54,544 bases of DNA from Synergistaceae bacterium (GCA_017445405.1 JAFSUD010000047.1:1-54544); one strand, 5' to 3'; shown: positions 11,287 to 19,610, numbered from the stretch's first letter. Numbers and translations: made by a program. Notes: generated from the sequence alone by a model not told the origin.

Positions 11287-12516
11287 ATGTCTTTAGCCTC
11301 TGCATTGTTAAACATATGGCATGACGGAGCAGCCGCTTTCTCATCGTCAGGCTACTCATTCTTCACCCTAGAAGCAAATCTTGTGTGCATGGTTATTATT
11401 GCTGTGCTCTTCAGTCGTCAGCAGAACTCCTCCGACCAGACAGAGGCCGGAATAGTCTTAGTCAGGCTCATGTTCATTCAGATAGTCTACTGCCTATCAT
11501 GGATACTTCGTGTGCTCTCTGATGTCTCAGTTCTTCCGGGAACTCTGGCCTCGCAGTACGTCTTCACAGCTATCAACCTCGCAGTCTTCTCTGTCATGTG
11601 CTGGCAGGTCTTCGTGTACTCGGAGCTTTACCAGAAATCCCAGACTCTCGAGACATTCGGCACAAAATTTCTTCTGGCTATACCCTGCATATTCAACATT
11701 CTGATGCTCATTGCCTCGCCGTTCACAGGACTGTACTTCAGCATCACAGGAGAGAAAATCACGCGCGGAGTGCTCTACCCTGTGATGATTGCGCTGTGCA
11801 TAGGTTACGTTATAGTTGCCTTCATGCTCACTCTCATAAGGCGCAGCAGAATGACGAGGTACGAGCGCGACTCTTTCCCCTTGATGGCGGTGTACCCTGC
11901 TATCTTTGCGTTTTTCGGGATTCTGCAGACGCTCAACTGGAAGATGCCCCTCATGTGCTACGCAATCGTGATAGCTGATATTCTCGTCTATCTGTCCTAC
12001 GTTGACGGACTCGTCTCGGTCGATCCCCTCACGAAAATTGCAAACAAGAACGGACTCGCCAGACATCTGGCCGAACGTCTTGGCCAGCCTGAACCGGAGA
12101 ATCTTCACGTCTTCGCTGTAGATGTTGAGGACATGAGCACTATCAATTCTGCTCACGGAAGACTCGAGGGAGACCGTGCACTGATTCTTGTTGCAGGGGC
12201 ACTCAAGAAACTCCGTGAAGAGGAGCACGACTGCTTCATCTCGCGCTACTACGGAGATGAATTTATGGTAACCGCAGAGATTCAGGACAAAGAAGAGCTT
12301 GATTTATTCATTGAGCACATACGCAATTACGTGAACAATGCGGGGATTTCTGAACGTCTGCCTTATCACTTGAGGGTGAGCATAGGCTGGTCGAAGTATG
12401 AGGCCTTCAGCAGGACGGAGACAATATCGGGGCTTATAGGCGAGGCTGACAGGGCATTAGCTGAGGGGATAGAGCAGAGGAGTTTTCAGACGATATGGAG
12501 AGACAGGGAAGTCTGA
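11287..12516 (+). CDS. Membrane protein with degenerate GGDEF domain
   Basis: N-terminal part with about seven hydrophobic helices (a 7TM-type sensor layout), then a C-terminal GGDEF domain. In place of GGDEF the signature reads YGDEF, and the first metal-site region reads DVEDMSTIN followed by GRLEGDRAL. Loss of the first Gly makes diguanylate cyclase activity uncertain; it may bind GTP or act as a receptor. I prefer the ATG at 11287, with GAAGG upstream (spacing is long). An in-frame ATG at 11194 would add 31 polar residues but has no Shine-Dalgarno, and a GATAAT box at 11185 would put the transcript start close to it. Divergent from the V-ATPase operon. Confidence 0.85.
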   Translation: MSLASALLNIWHDGAAAFSSSGYSFFTLEANLVCMVIIAVLFSRQQNSSDQTEAGIVLVRLMFIQIVYCLSWILRVLSDVSVLPGTLASQYVFTAINLAVFSVMCWQVFVYSELYQKSQTLETFGTKFLLAIPCIFNILMLIASPFTGLYFSITGEKITRGVLYPVMIALCIGYVIVAFMLTLIRRSRMTRYERDSFPLMAVYPAIFAFFGILQTLNWKMPLMCYAIVIADILVYLSYVDGLVSVDPLTKIANKNGLARHLAERLGQPEPENLHVFAVDVEDMSTINSAHGRLEGDRALILVAGALKKLREEEHDCFISRYYGDEFMVTAEIQDKEELDLFIEHIRNYVNNAGISERLPYHLRVSIGWSKYEAFSRTETISGLIGEADRALAEGIEQRSFQTIWRDREV

Positions 12517-12544
12517 ATCTGGCTGTCCCTGCCTCAATGATAAA

Positions 12545-13207
12545 TTACACTTTTTCAGCGAGCCGTTTTCCCAGCTCATAAGCACTTGCTAAATCCTTCG
12601 GGAACTGTTCATCGCGATACCTAGCCTTGTCGGGTTCACTGAATACGTTTGCTTCATAGCGCGAATAGTCCGCGAACTGGTAAGTGTTATATGCGCACAG
12701 AGTCTCGCAGTATCCGAGCACTATTCTCATTGCGTCAGAGTTAGGCGCGAGGTATTCAGGATAATGAACCTTCTCGGCCAAGTCCTCCGGGCAGTTCATC
12801 GTGTAGATTATTCCGGAGTATATAGTCTTGCTGATTGCGCGCGGTCTCGTACCGTCAGGATTCATGCTGTAACTCATGACGGGGAACAGCAGCCTCTCGA
12901 TGAACAGCCTGAACATTCCCGTCGGATAGCTGAAGTACACAGGGCTTCCTGCGACTAGAACATCAGACTCTAAAGCCTTCTCAAGCACCGGCCTCAAACT
13001 GTCCCTTATTGCGCACAGTCCGTTAGTCTTTGCGTTCTTGAGCTTGCACGCGAAACATGACATGCACCCTCTGAACGCCGGAAGCTCATAGAGATTGACA
13101 ATTTCGCACTCCGCCCCGGCATCCTGCGCTCCCTGCATTGCGCTGGCAAGCATCCTGTGAGTGTTCCAGTTTTTGCGGGGGCTTCCGTTCACAAATAACG
13201 CTTTCAC
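12545..13207 (-). CDS. Flavodoxin-fold NAD(P)H-dependent oxidoreductase / iron-sulfur flavoprotein-like
   Basis: 220 aa. The N-terminal ALFVNGSPRKNWNTHRML is the FMN-phosphate loop of the NADPH-dependent FMN reductase family, followed by a Cys-rich segment (GCMSCFACKLKNAKTNGLC) and GSPVYFSYPTGMF, the second flavin loop. The Cys spacing is close to iron-sulfur flavoproteins, but such cysteines also occur in family members without a cluster, so Fe-S binding is only possible. Its start is 6 bp after the flavin reductase stop, so the two are probably co-transcribed. Confidence 0.85.
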   Translation of the reverse strand: MKALFVNGSPRKNWNTHRMLASAMQGAQDAGAECEIVNLYELPAFRGCMSCFACKLKNAKTNGLCAIRDSLRPVLEKALESDVLVAGSPVYFSYPTGMFRLFIERLLFPVMSYSMNPDGTRPRAISKTIYSGIIYTMNCPEDLAEKVHYPEYLAPNSDAMRIVLGYCETLCAYNTYQFADYSRYEANVFSEPDKARYRDEQFPKDLASAYELGKRLAEKV

Positions 13208-13213
13208 TGGGAC

Positions 13214-13786
13214 TTATCCCTTCATGAGGGCAGCACCGGCATTCCAGGCCTGAGCTATCTTCTCTCCTACAGAGTAGTAGCCGTTCCTGAACTGGTCGAA
13301 CATTACGGCGTTGAGCTTCCCTGCGTCGACCTTGCCCTTCTCGTCTAAGACTTTCTCGTCAGCGACAACATTAACAATAGTTCCGACTACCCGCATCTCT
13401 CCGAAACACTCTCTGACTTCTTCGAGCCTGCACTCCATCGTTAGCGGGAACTCCTGAATCACCGGAGCGTCAACATTCGCGCTCTTCTTTGCCGTGAGTC
13501 CCGAGCGGGCGAACTTGTCGGGCATCTTGTTGCCGGTCGCTATGCCGAAGAAGTCGGCCTCCTTGATGTGAGCTGCGTCTGCAAGTGCTACGGTGAAGGC
13601 CTTGCGTGCCTGAATGTTCGCGAGAGTCTTGCGGTCAGGAGCGAGGTTGAGTGCGATCTTGTCCATTCCGCATATGCCGCCCCAAGCTACGTTCATGACG
13701 TTGACGGTGTCGTTATCTCCGTATGTGCCGACCATGAGGACTGGCATCGGGAAACCTGCAGGCAGTGAGCCTAAATCTTTAAGCAT
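13214..13786 (-). CDS. Flavin reductase-like protein (flavoredoxin type)
   Basis: 190 aa with the FMN-binding split-barrel pattern: PMPVLMVGTYGDNDTVNV at the start, MNVAWGG, then NIQARKAFTVALAD and the GIATG..MPDKF..SGLT block typical of the flavin reductase / flavoredoxin family. It would bind FMN and pass electrons to or from partner flavoproteins. The ATG is preceded by AAGGAGAT at nine bases. Located between a flavodoxin-fold oxidoreductase and a secreted flavoprotein reductase, which suggests a small electron-transfer unit. Confidence 0.88.
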   Translation of the reverse strand: MLKDLGSLPAGFPMPVLMVGTYGDNDTVNVMNVAWGGICGMDKIALNLAPDRKTLANIQARKAFTVALADAAHIKEADFFGIATGNKMPDKFARSGLTAKKSANVDAPVIQEFPLTMECRLEEVRECFGEMRVVGTIVNVVADEKVLDEKGKVDAGKLNAVMFDQFRNGYYSVGEKIAQAWNAGAALMKG

Positions 13787-13849
13787 TGTGTGATTATCTC
13801 CTTTATGTGTGATGAGTCTATTATGTCAAACTTGTCAAGCACTCATACA

Positions 13850-15676
13850 CTACTCGGCCAAGTCCGCCATGATGACATCAGCCGCGTAAATTCCTGATCC
13901 GAACGCTAAACCCACTGCTGTACCCTCAACCTGATAGTAAGGCTGACAGTACAGAGACCCGGCATCAACGCCTGCAGCGTAGAGTCCCTTTATCGGCGTA
14001 AGGTCAGGACGCAGAACGCGAAGTGAAGAGTCTGTGCGGACTCCGCCCAACGTTCCCCAAGCAGAAGGCTCATACTCGACGACATAGAACGGGCCTTTAG
14101 CTACCGGCTTCAAAAACGTCGGACTCTTGAAGTATTCTTCATCCTTGCCTGCCTCACAGTATGCGTTGTAGTTCTTAACGGTCTCGGCGAGCTTGCTCAT
14201 TCCGAAGAAAGCTGCGCAATCCTCGATAGTGTCAGCCTTCACCGCCCAGCCCTGAGCTATTGCTTTCTCGAGGTCTTCAGGAAGAGTCTTAAGCACAACG
14301 CCTTTTGCTGTCATTGTTCCGACGTACCAGTCTTCAGGATTGCCGAGATACTCAAACAGTCCGACTGTGCTTATTGCATCAACGAATGCCTGATCTATGA
14401 CAGCGTAGAACTTGCCGACGCGCAGCACTGCTTCTCCTCCGACAGAGAGGGGCTGATTTGCCATGTAGTACTCATTGAAGAACCGTTCGCCGTTCTTGTC
14501 GACGAGGAGTCCGCCGTAGATGCCGATAGTCATTGCGCCGTTAGACCTCTGCCAGCCTCCGCCCTTCTTGTTGGAGCCTCCGAACTCGTTCGAGATCATC
14601 GCGAAGCTGCTCTCTTCCTCCATAGCACCGGCCTTCTTTGCCATTGCGAGGCCGTCTCCTGTGGATAACGTGTTGCCGAGCGGGTTCACGTCAATATCTC
14701 CCCAATGTTCCTTGATGAGCTTGCTGTTGCCGAGATAGCCTCCTGTTGCTAGGAGCACAGCATCGGCCTTGATGTTGAGGATGCTTCCGTCGGATTTGCG
14801 GGCGGTGATTCCTGTAACGTCTCCGTCAGTCAGAATCAGCGACTCTCCTGCTGTCTCGCACATGAGTCTTCCTCCGGCCTTCAGGTATGCGTCCCTGATG
14901 AATGCCGGGCGGTCTGCCTTGCTGGTGTTGTAGCCATGACGGGAGCGGTAGCCTGCGCCGTAGTTGTCGGGTCTCAGGAACATTGATAATCCTGTGCTTA
15001 TCTGAAGCTCGACTGCCTCGCCGGTGCGTGCCAAAACTCTGCGTAGTAATCTGCTGTCGCTCGTGAGGTATGCGTCTTCGGTGAGGTCGTTGAAGAGCAT
15101 TTCGTCGGTGATGGTTACTCCGGCCTCTTTCTGGACGCTCGTGTTGGATGCCATAGGGCCTCCGCAGTTCCAGCCGTTTGCGACTCCGATTGTTGCTCCC
15201 TTCTCGATGACGAGAACGTCTACACCATTGCGGGCGAGCTTGATTGCTGCCATCATTCCGGCTGCTCCTCCGCCGACGACTACGACCTTTGCGGAGTCTT
15301 CCTTCACGATGCCCTCACCTGCTTTAGCTACGGACTTCTTGAAGTCTTCAGGGTTGAGGCCTGCTAATGCTAATGCTTTCCCGACAGCTTCCTTGATTGC
15401 GTCGGAAGTCATGGTAGCTCCTGAGACTCCGTCAACGCTGATTGACTGGTTGGCGACGATTGCGGAGGGGACTTTCTCGATAGCAGGCTCACAGATTCCG
15501 GGAGTCTCTTGGTGTTCCCCGACAACGACACTAACGATTTTTCCGGCCTCAATGGTTACGGAGACGTGGACATCGCCGTTCTTGCCAGTGCCTACGACAT
15601 CATAAGTCTCTGCCGAAGCGAGGGAGCATAATGCCAAGATGAAGAGTATAGCGGACAACAACAAACATTTCTTCAT
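13850..15676 (-). CDS. Exported FMN-binding / FAD-dependent reductase of the fumarate reductase flavoprotein family
   Basis: 608 aa. Signal peptide to about residue 22 (SLASA-E). Residues 25-105 form an FMN-binding domain whose DGVSGATMT (82-90) is a covalent flavinylation motif, Thr88 being the expected ApbE target. An FAD-binding domain follows, with GGGAAG at 135-140 and GERFFNE carrying the Arg expected to act as proton donor. The residues that hold fumarate in Shewanella enzymes are not conserved: the HTMGG-type His is replaced in AWGTLGGV, and the GANRLGG-type Arg region reads PYYQVEGTAVG. So it likely reduces another, unknown acceptor outside the cytoplasm. It has no heme domain; electrons would come through membrane flavin carriers. 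Confidence 0.9.
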   Translation of the reverse strand: MKKCLLLSAILFILALCSLASAETYDVVGTGKNGDVHVSVTIEAGKIVSVVVGEHQETPGICEPAIEKVPSAIVANQSISVDGVSGATMTSDAIKEAVGKALALAGLNPEDFKKSVAKAGEGIVKEDSAKVVVVGGGAAGMMAAIKLARNGVDVLVIEKGATIGVANGWNCGGPMASNTSVQKEAGVTITDEMLFNDLTEDAYLTSDSRLLRRVLARTGEAVELQISTGLSMFLRPDNYGAGYRSRHGYNTSKADRPAFIRDAYLKAGGRLMCETAGESLILTDGDVTGITARKSDGSILNIKADAVLLATGGYLGNSKLIKEHWGDIDVNPLGNTLSTGDGLAMAKKAGAMEEESSFAMISNEFGGSNKKGGGWQRSNGAMTIGIYGGLLVDKNGERFFNEYYMANQPLSVGGEAVLRVGKFYAVIDQAFVDAISTVGLFEYLGNPEDWYVGTMTAKGVVLKTLPEDLEKAIAQGWAVKADTIEDCAAFFGMSKLAETVKNYNAYCEAGKDEEYFKSPTFLKPVAKGPFYVVEYEPSAWGTLGGVRTDSSLRVLRPDLTPIKGLYAAGVDAGSLYCQPYYQVEGTAVGLAFGSGIYAADVIMADLAE

Positions 15677-15755
15677 AGTGATACCTCATTTCTTGTGATT
15701 GATTGGGAAAAAGTGTGTTAATTATGTCATAAGAGTAATTTATGCGTCAATGCAT

Positions 15756-15794
15756 GAAAAAACAGACCCGCCGAACGAGTCAGCAGGCCTGTGT
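15756..15794 (-). terminator. Terminator of the surface-protein gene
   Basis: Read on the minus strand, an interrupted CAG-CC-GC / GC-GG-CTG stem is followed by TTTTTT, directly after the stop at 15800. Confidence 0.65.
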
Positions 15795-15799
15795 GAAGG

Positions 15800-17485
15800 T
15801 TAGTGTTTGCGTCTGAGGATGACTAGAGCCGCGAGTCCGAGAGTCCCGAGTCCAGAGCTGCAGCCTCCTCCTCCGCCTCCAGAGCTGCCAGTGTCGCCGT
15901 TATTGCTGGTCGTGTTGGGGGCGAGTGAGTTTTGTTCGTCGACGCTTCCGTTATTGCCAGTGTCAGGGACGGCAGGCGAATCTCCTCCGCTGTTGCTGCC
16001 CGTGTCAGGCACATTGGGAGCAGGCGCAGGTGTGGGCGTGGGGTCAGGCGTAGCTGGCGACACGATATTGACCGTGAATGTCTTCGAGGCCGTTGTACCC
16101 CGAGCATCCGAGACCGTGAGCGTAAAGGTGTATGTTCCTGCACCTATCGGAGTGCCGTAGAGAATGAGTGTAAAGCTGTCTCCCTGTTCTGCGGAGTAAA
16201 GCTCGAGCCCGCTAGGAAGATTCCCCGTTGTCGTGTATGTGTAGGGAGCTGTGCCTCCTGAGACCGCAACGTAATCGTCGTAGATTGTTCCTGCTGTGCC
16301 GTTCGGGAAAGAGCCGGTTATCTGCAATGACTGTGTGGGTGTCTGCTGCTGAGGTGCAGAAACAGTTATCGTGTACTGCTTTGTCGCTGATGCTGCACCT
16401 GATGTCGCCTTAACTGTAAATGTGTACGTGCCCGTAGTCGTGGGAGTGCCTGTGATTGTTCCAGTTGATGCGTTGAGCGTCAGGCCTGCTGGGAGAGTCC
16501 AGGAGCTGACAGACCATGTTACGCCGGAGGTGTTAGCTGTGAGCATGTCGGTGTAGCTTGCTCCAGCAGTTCCAGAAGCGAGCGAAGTCTTGGTGATAGT
16601 GATGCTCGGAGTTGGAGTTGCCGGAGCGGCTGGCGTGTCCTGAGATGACGGTGCAGGTGCAGGAGTCGGAGTTGATGATGCCTGAGCTATTTTTACGGTG
16701 AACTGCTTCGAGGCTTTAGAGTCTCCGCGTGTTGCAGTAACAGTAAATGTGTATGTTCCTGCTGTTGTGGGAGTGCCTGTGAGACCGACAGTTCTGAAGC
16801 CTGACAGACGAGGAGCGAGACCTCCTGAGAGTCTTAGTCCTGGCGGCAGCGATCCGGCTGAAATATCCCAGCTCCACATAGTTGTGGGAAATGATGAGTC
16901 AGCACTCACTGTGACGGACTGGCTGTAGTACGTTCCGACTGTGCCGTCAGCGAGACTAGTTGTAGTGATTACCGCTCCTGAATCGCTGGGATTATCAGGA
17001 GCTGACGGAGTAGGAGCAGGTGCAGGAGACGAAGCAGCCTGAATAGTGATACTGAGCTGCTGAGTAGCAGAGCTTGTCCCGCTTGTTGCCTTCACGGTGA
17101 ATGTGTAGCTTCCTGCAGATGTGGGAGTGCCGGTGATTGATCCTGTGCTTGCGTTGAGGGAGAGTCCGGCTGGGAACGTCCCAGAGTTGACCGACCAAGT
17201 TACGCCGGATGTGTCAGCGGTGAGGAGGTCATTGTAGCTTGCTCCGACCGTGCCAGACGCGAGGGAGGTCTTCGTAATCTTGATGGTTACGGTTGGTGTA
17301 GGCGTGGGCGTAGGTGTAGGTGCCGCTGCTGGCTGAACTGTTATTGTGAACGTCCTGGAGTCCGTAGCTGTACCGCTCGTTGCCGTAACTGTGAACGTAT
17401 ACGTCCCTGCTGCATTAGGAGTTCCCAAGATCATTCCTGTTGATGGATTGAGCCTCAAACCTGATGGAAGAGACCCGGAAGACAC
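15800..17485 (-). CDS. Surface protein fragment 4: five Ig-like domains and Synergist-CTERM tail
   Basis: Open frame of 561 codons from an internal GTG. It holds most of one and then four complete putative-Ig repeats, each with the G(S/T)xPxGLxLN...GTPTxAGTYTFTVxAT pattern, joined by Pro/Thr-rich linkers. After the last domain come a Ser/Gly/Asn linker, then six Gly, one Cys, a hydrophobic helix LGLAALVIL and RRKH. That tail is the Synergist-CTERM sorting signal, whose Cys follows the Gly run and is likely lipid- or surface-attached after cleavage. There is no start signal of its own; upstream sequence continues the first Ig domain in another frame. Confidence 0.85.
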   Translation of the reverse strand: MSSGSLPSGLRLNPSTGMILGTPNAAGTYTFTVTATSGTATDSRTFTITVQPAAAPTPTPTPTPTVTIKITKTSLASGTVGASYNDLLTADTSGVTWSVNSGTFPAGLSLNASTGSITGTPTSAGSYTFTVKATSGTSSATQQLSITIQAASSPAPAPTPSAPDNPSDSGAVITTTSLADGTVGTYYSQSVTVSADSSFPTTMWSWDISAGSLPPGLRLSGGLAPRLSGFRTVGLTGTPTTAGTYTFTVTATRGDSKASKQFTVKIAQASSTPTPAPAPSSQDTPAAPATPTPSITITKTSLASGTAGASYTDMLTANTSGVTWSVSSWTLPAGLTLNASTGTITGTPTTTGTYTFTVKATSGAASATKQYTITVSAPQQQTPTQSLQITGSFPNGTAGTIYDDYVAVSGGTAPYTYTTTGNLPSGLELYSAEQGDSFTLILYGTPIGAGTYTFTLTVSDARGTTASKTFTVNIVSPATPDPTPTPAPAPNVPDTGSNSGGDSPAVPDTGNNGSVDEQNSLAPNTTSNNGDTGSSGGGGGGCSSGLGTLGLAALVILRRKH

Positions 17486-17955
17486 AGACCAAAGTACACC
17501 GCTTGTGGCATTGGTTGTAGTGTGTCAGCGTAGTATACCTCTACTGTCCCCTCTACTAGAGACCTACTTGTGATGACAAGTGTAACAATATCCCATACGA
17601 CGACAGCTTCTCGCGTGATTTCTACATCCGAGTCGCAGAATATATTTTTGTTGTATAGATTAGGACATCCCAGCACATCAATTTTCGTTAAATTATTGCT
17701 GGCACATTCTAGCTTAGTTAATGCTGAATTACTTCCTAAGTTAATATCTGTTAAGCTATTGTAAGAGCACAACAGACGCTCCAATACAGTGTTTTTGCTC
17801 ACGTCTAGCTGGGTTAAGCTATTGTGAGAGCAGTCCAGGTACTCCAATGCGGTGTTTTTACTCACGTCTAGCTGGGTTAAGCTATTGTAAGAGCAATCCA
17901 GATACTCCAATGCAGTGTTTTTGCTCACGTCTAACCGGGTTAAGCTACGCCACAA
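17455..17955 (-). CDS. Surface protein fragment 3: leucine-rich repeats and start of an Ig domain
   Basis: 166 codons. LRRs of 21 residues with the unit LTQLDVSKNTALEYLDCSYN, then a segment ending SLVEGTVEVYYADTL that is the first strand of the next Ig domain. After that the frame reads into nonsense and stops at 17455, while the Ig domain continues one frame over (TTNATSGVLWSVSSG). Not an independent gene. Confidence 0.7.
   Translation of the reverse strand: MWRSLTRLDVSKNTALEYLDCSYNSLTQLDVSKNTALEYLDCSHNSLTQLDVSKNTVLERLLCSYNSLTDINLGSNSALTKLECASNNLTKIDVLGCPNLYNKNIFCDSDVEITREAVVVWDIVTLVITSRSLVEGTVEVYYADTLQPMPQAVYFGLCLPGLFHQV
17755..17945 (-). repeat. Three near-identical 63-bp tandem repeats encoding LRRs
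   Basis: The blocks beginning GTTAAGCTATTG at about 17755, 17815 and 17878 (plus-strand sense) differ at few positions and each encode one 21-residue leucine-rich repeat. They are the most similar repeats in the gene and lie just before the frameshift at 17974. Confidence 0.8.
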
Positions 17956-17972
17956 GTAACTGCCCTGACAAT

Positions 17973-18740
17973 CTATAAGTACGTTAATGAAGTGAAAAAC
18001 TCAATGCCTCTTAAGTTGTACCACAGATGCTTATAAGGAAGAGAGATAGCTTTTGCGGCCGCAATTTCTTCATCAGTCAGCACATTATTTTTGTCAGTAT
18101 CAAAATGTAGAGAAATGTAACTGCGAAAATCATCATCAGGGAAATATAAACCGCAAATCTCAATGCCGTCTACATGAGTGGTGTTATCAATAATGCGCAC
18201 ACCCTCATCATGCCTGAATGCAGAACGGTTAAGATTCGGGCATCCTCTTATGTCTATTATTTCCTGACTGGTATTATCGCAATAAAGAGTGCTCAATTGG
18301 TTATTGTTACCGAGGTACATCCAACGTAGGTCTTGATTGTTACTGCAGTCCAAATATGTCAGGGCTGTGTTATGACTAATGTCTATGTTGAGCATGTAGG
18401 AGCCACAATTCCTGCAATCCAAATATGTCAAAGCAAAATTATTGCTCAGATCAAGGGTGTTAATATTGGTATCATGACACTCCAAATGAGTCAAAGCGAT
18501 ATTTTTGCTTAAATCGAAGTACGTAACAGAGGCGGTAGAAATAGATGTGTTAGAACAGTTTAGTTGAGTTAATGCTGTAAAGATTTCAATGCCTGATAAT
18601 TGGGATACGTGTTCCCCTGAAACATCAATTTTATCCACTACCACAATTTCTTCATCGCTGAACATCCCGTCTCTGTCAGTATCAAACTTGGCAACATATT
18701 CACGGAACGCTTTATCAGGGAAAGTTTTTGAGTCAATCAT
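17973..18740 (-). CDS. Surface protein fragment 2: EF-hand-like loops and leucine-rich repeats
   Basis: 255 codons. It begins KTFPDKAFREYVAKFD, runs into a calcium-loop-like DTDRDGMFSDEE, then irregular LRRs (LTYLDCRNCG, LTHLECHDTN), then a second DTDKNNVLTDEE loop and LRRs again. The frame stops at 17973 in the middle of LTYL-DC; removing the TA pair restores the repeat into fragment 3. Upstream of its first ATG the frame stays open and encodes SNNYGTTSRDFYLVIT, the end of the Ig domain started by fragment 1. Confidence 0.7.
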   Translation of the reverse strand: MIDSKTFPDKAFREYVAKFDTDRDGMFSDEEIVVVDKIDVSGEHVSQLSGIEIFTALTQLNCSNTSISTASVTYFDLSKNIALTHLECHDTNINTLDLSNNFALTYLDCRNCGSYMLNIDISHNTALTYLDCSNNQDLRWMYLGNNNQLSTLYCDNTSQEIIDIRGCPNLNRSAFRHDEGVRIIDNTTHVDGIEICGLYFPDDDFRSYISLHFDTDKNNVLTDEEIAAAKAISLPYKHLWYNLRGIEFFTSLTYL

Positions 18741-18748
18741 TGCTCTCG

Positions 18749-19414
18749 TTATGACAAGATAGAAATCTCTGCTAGTAGTTCCATAATTATTCGAGGCAGA
18801 GTTATAGTTATCTTATACTTACCCGTCTGTTTTATAGTATCAGGAATACTTAAACTATATTTATTACTGTAATATGCCAGTCCATTATTCCTTACTACTG
18901 TGGAAGAAACACGAGTCAGCTTAAAGCCATCGGGAAGACCTGTAATATTTTCCTCAAAACCATAACTAGTTCTTATTTCGATTACTCCTGTTATCGCATC
19001 TGTAAGAGTATTTACTAAGTCCTCTAAAGTTACGTCCGCTTTGCTTTTAGCGACTATTACAGGCAAAAAATCAGCAGAAGCCCCTTTGATATTTCTAATT
19101 ATAGGCTCACCTTCGTAGAATACTGTTGAGCTTGGGGTATTTCCACCAGACGATCCGCCGTCAGATGATCCGCCGTCAGATGATCCGCCATCATCGACAT
19201 ATCCGCTTCCATTGCAAGTAGAACATGTCCTTGTCCCTGAGCCGTTACACATGTGGCACGTCCTACTTCTGTCACCAAGATATCCCAACCCGGCACACGT
19301 CGAACACGCTTTCTGCCCCGTCCCGTTACAATCGCTGCATTGCCTAGCAAAAGAAACACCGCAGAGAACAGCCAGAAGCAAAACTGATAGTATACATACA
19401 ACATATTTCTTCAT
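18749..19414 (-). CDS. Surface protein fragment 1: signal peptide, Cys-knuckle repeats and Ig-like domain
   Basis: Start at the ATG at 19414 (GGAGG, eight bases). A signal peptide (KKYVVCILSVLLLAVLCG) is followed by four CxxCxGxG motifs as in the DnaJ zinc domain, a short Asp/Gly/Ser linker (GGSSDGGSSDGG) and an Ig-like domain with GLPDGFKL and TGKYKITIT. The frame then goes out of register one base after KITIT and stops at 18749. On an exported protein these cysteines may bind zinc or form disulfides. Confidence 0.8.
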   Translation of the reverse strand: MKKYVVCILSVLLLAVLCGVSFARQCSDCNGTGQKACSTCAGLGYLGDRSRTCHMCNGSGTRTCSTCNGSGYVDDGGSSDGGSSDGGSSGGNTPSSTVFYEGEPIIRNIKGASADFLPVIVAKSKADVTLEDLVNTLTDAITGVIEIRTSYGFEENITGLPDGFKLTRVSSTVVRNNGLAYYSNKYSLSIPDTIKQTGKYKITITLPRIIMELLAEISILS

Positions 19415-19578
19415 GAATAAAACCTCCACTGAATAAATTTATGAGGTTACGAGGCCTAAAACAATATACACATGACAGCCCCCGCCCGCCTTATGGTATA
19501 ATTGACAACATAAAGCAAGGGAAGAAAAGAGGAACATTTGCCTCTAATCATGTGCAAATAAGAAAATTGGTTGAATTA

Positions 19579-19610
19579 ATTATAGCACACCTTGCTTATT
19601 TTCTTGTCAA
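19579..19610 (-). promoter_or_regulatory. Candidate promoter of the surface-protein gene
   Basis: Minus-strand TTGACA (19610-19605) and TATAAT (19584-19579) with an extended -10 (TGC before TATAAT). The 20-bp spacer is long. The TTGACAA...AAGCAAGG part recurs inverted at about 19502-19522, so the promoter lies in an imperfect inverted repeat. The leader would be about 160 bases. Confidence 0.4.

Larger units (their letters stand above)
15800..19414 (-). pseudogene. Frameshifted multidomain surface protein (Cys-rich, Ig, LRR, EF-hand, Synergist-CTERM)
   Basis: Four consecutive minus-strand reading frames make sense only as one protein of about 1,200 residues: signal peptide, four CxxCxGxG knuckles, one putative-Ig domain, two EF-hand-like loops flanking leucine-rich repeats, more LRRs, five putative-Ig (He_PIG) domains, and a Synergist-CTERM sorting tail. 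Homology runs straight across each break: one base missing at 18800/18801, two extra bases (TA) at 17974-17975, one base missing at 17518/17519. No slippery heptamer is visible at any break, so this is decay, phase switching or sequence error rather than known programmed frameshifting. The ATG at 19414 has GGAGG eight bases upstream. The LRR/EF-hand part looks more A+T-rich than its neighbours. Confidence 0.85.

Noticed and set aside
11527..12228. 233-codon minus-strand frame opposite the GGDEF-like gene
   Set aside because: Antisense shadow of a clear coding gene; composition fits its complement, no domain.
12505..12540. CAGGGA / TCCCTG hairpin between convergent genes as a terminator
   Set aside because: Six pairs with a long loop and no T run on either strand; too weak to list.
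17755..17945. Regular 63-bp repeats that could be mistaken for a CRISPR array
   Set aside because: Repeats abut with no unique spacers and encode in-frame leucine-rich repeats.
15800..19414. Programmed ribosomal frameshifting at the three breaks
   Set aside because: No X XXY YYZ heptamer or downstream structure at any junction, and three successive events would give very little product.
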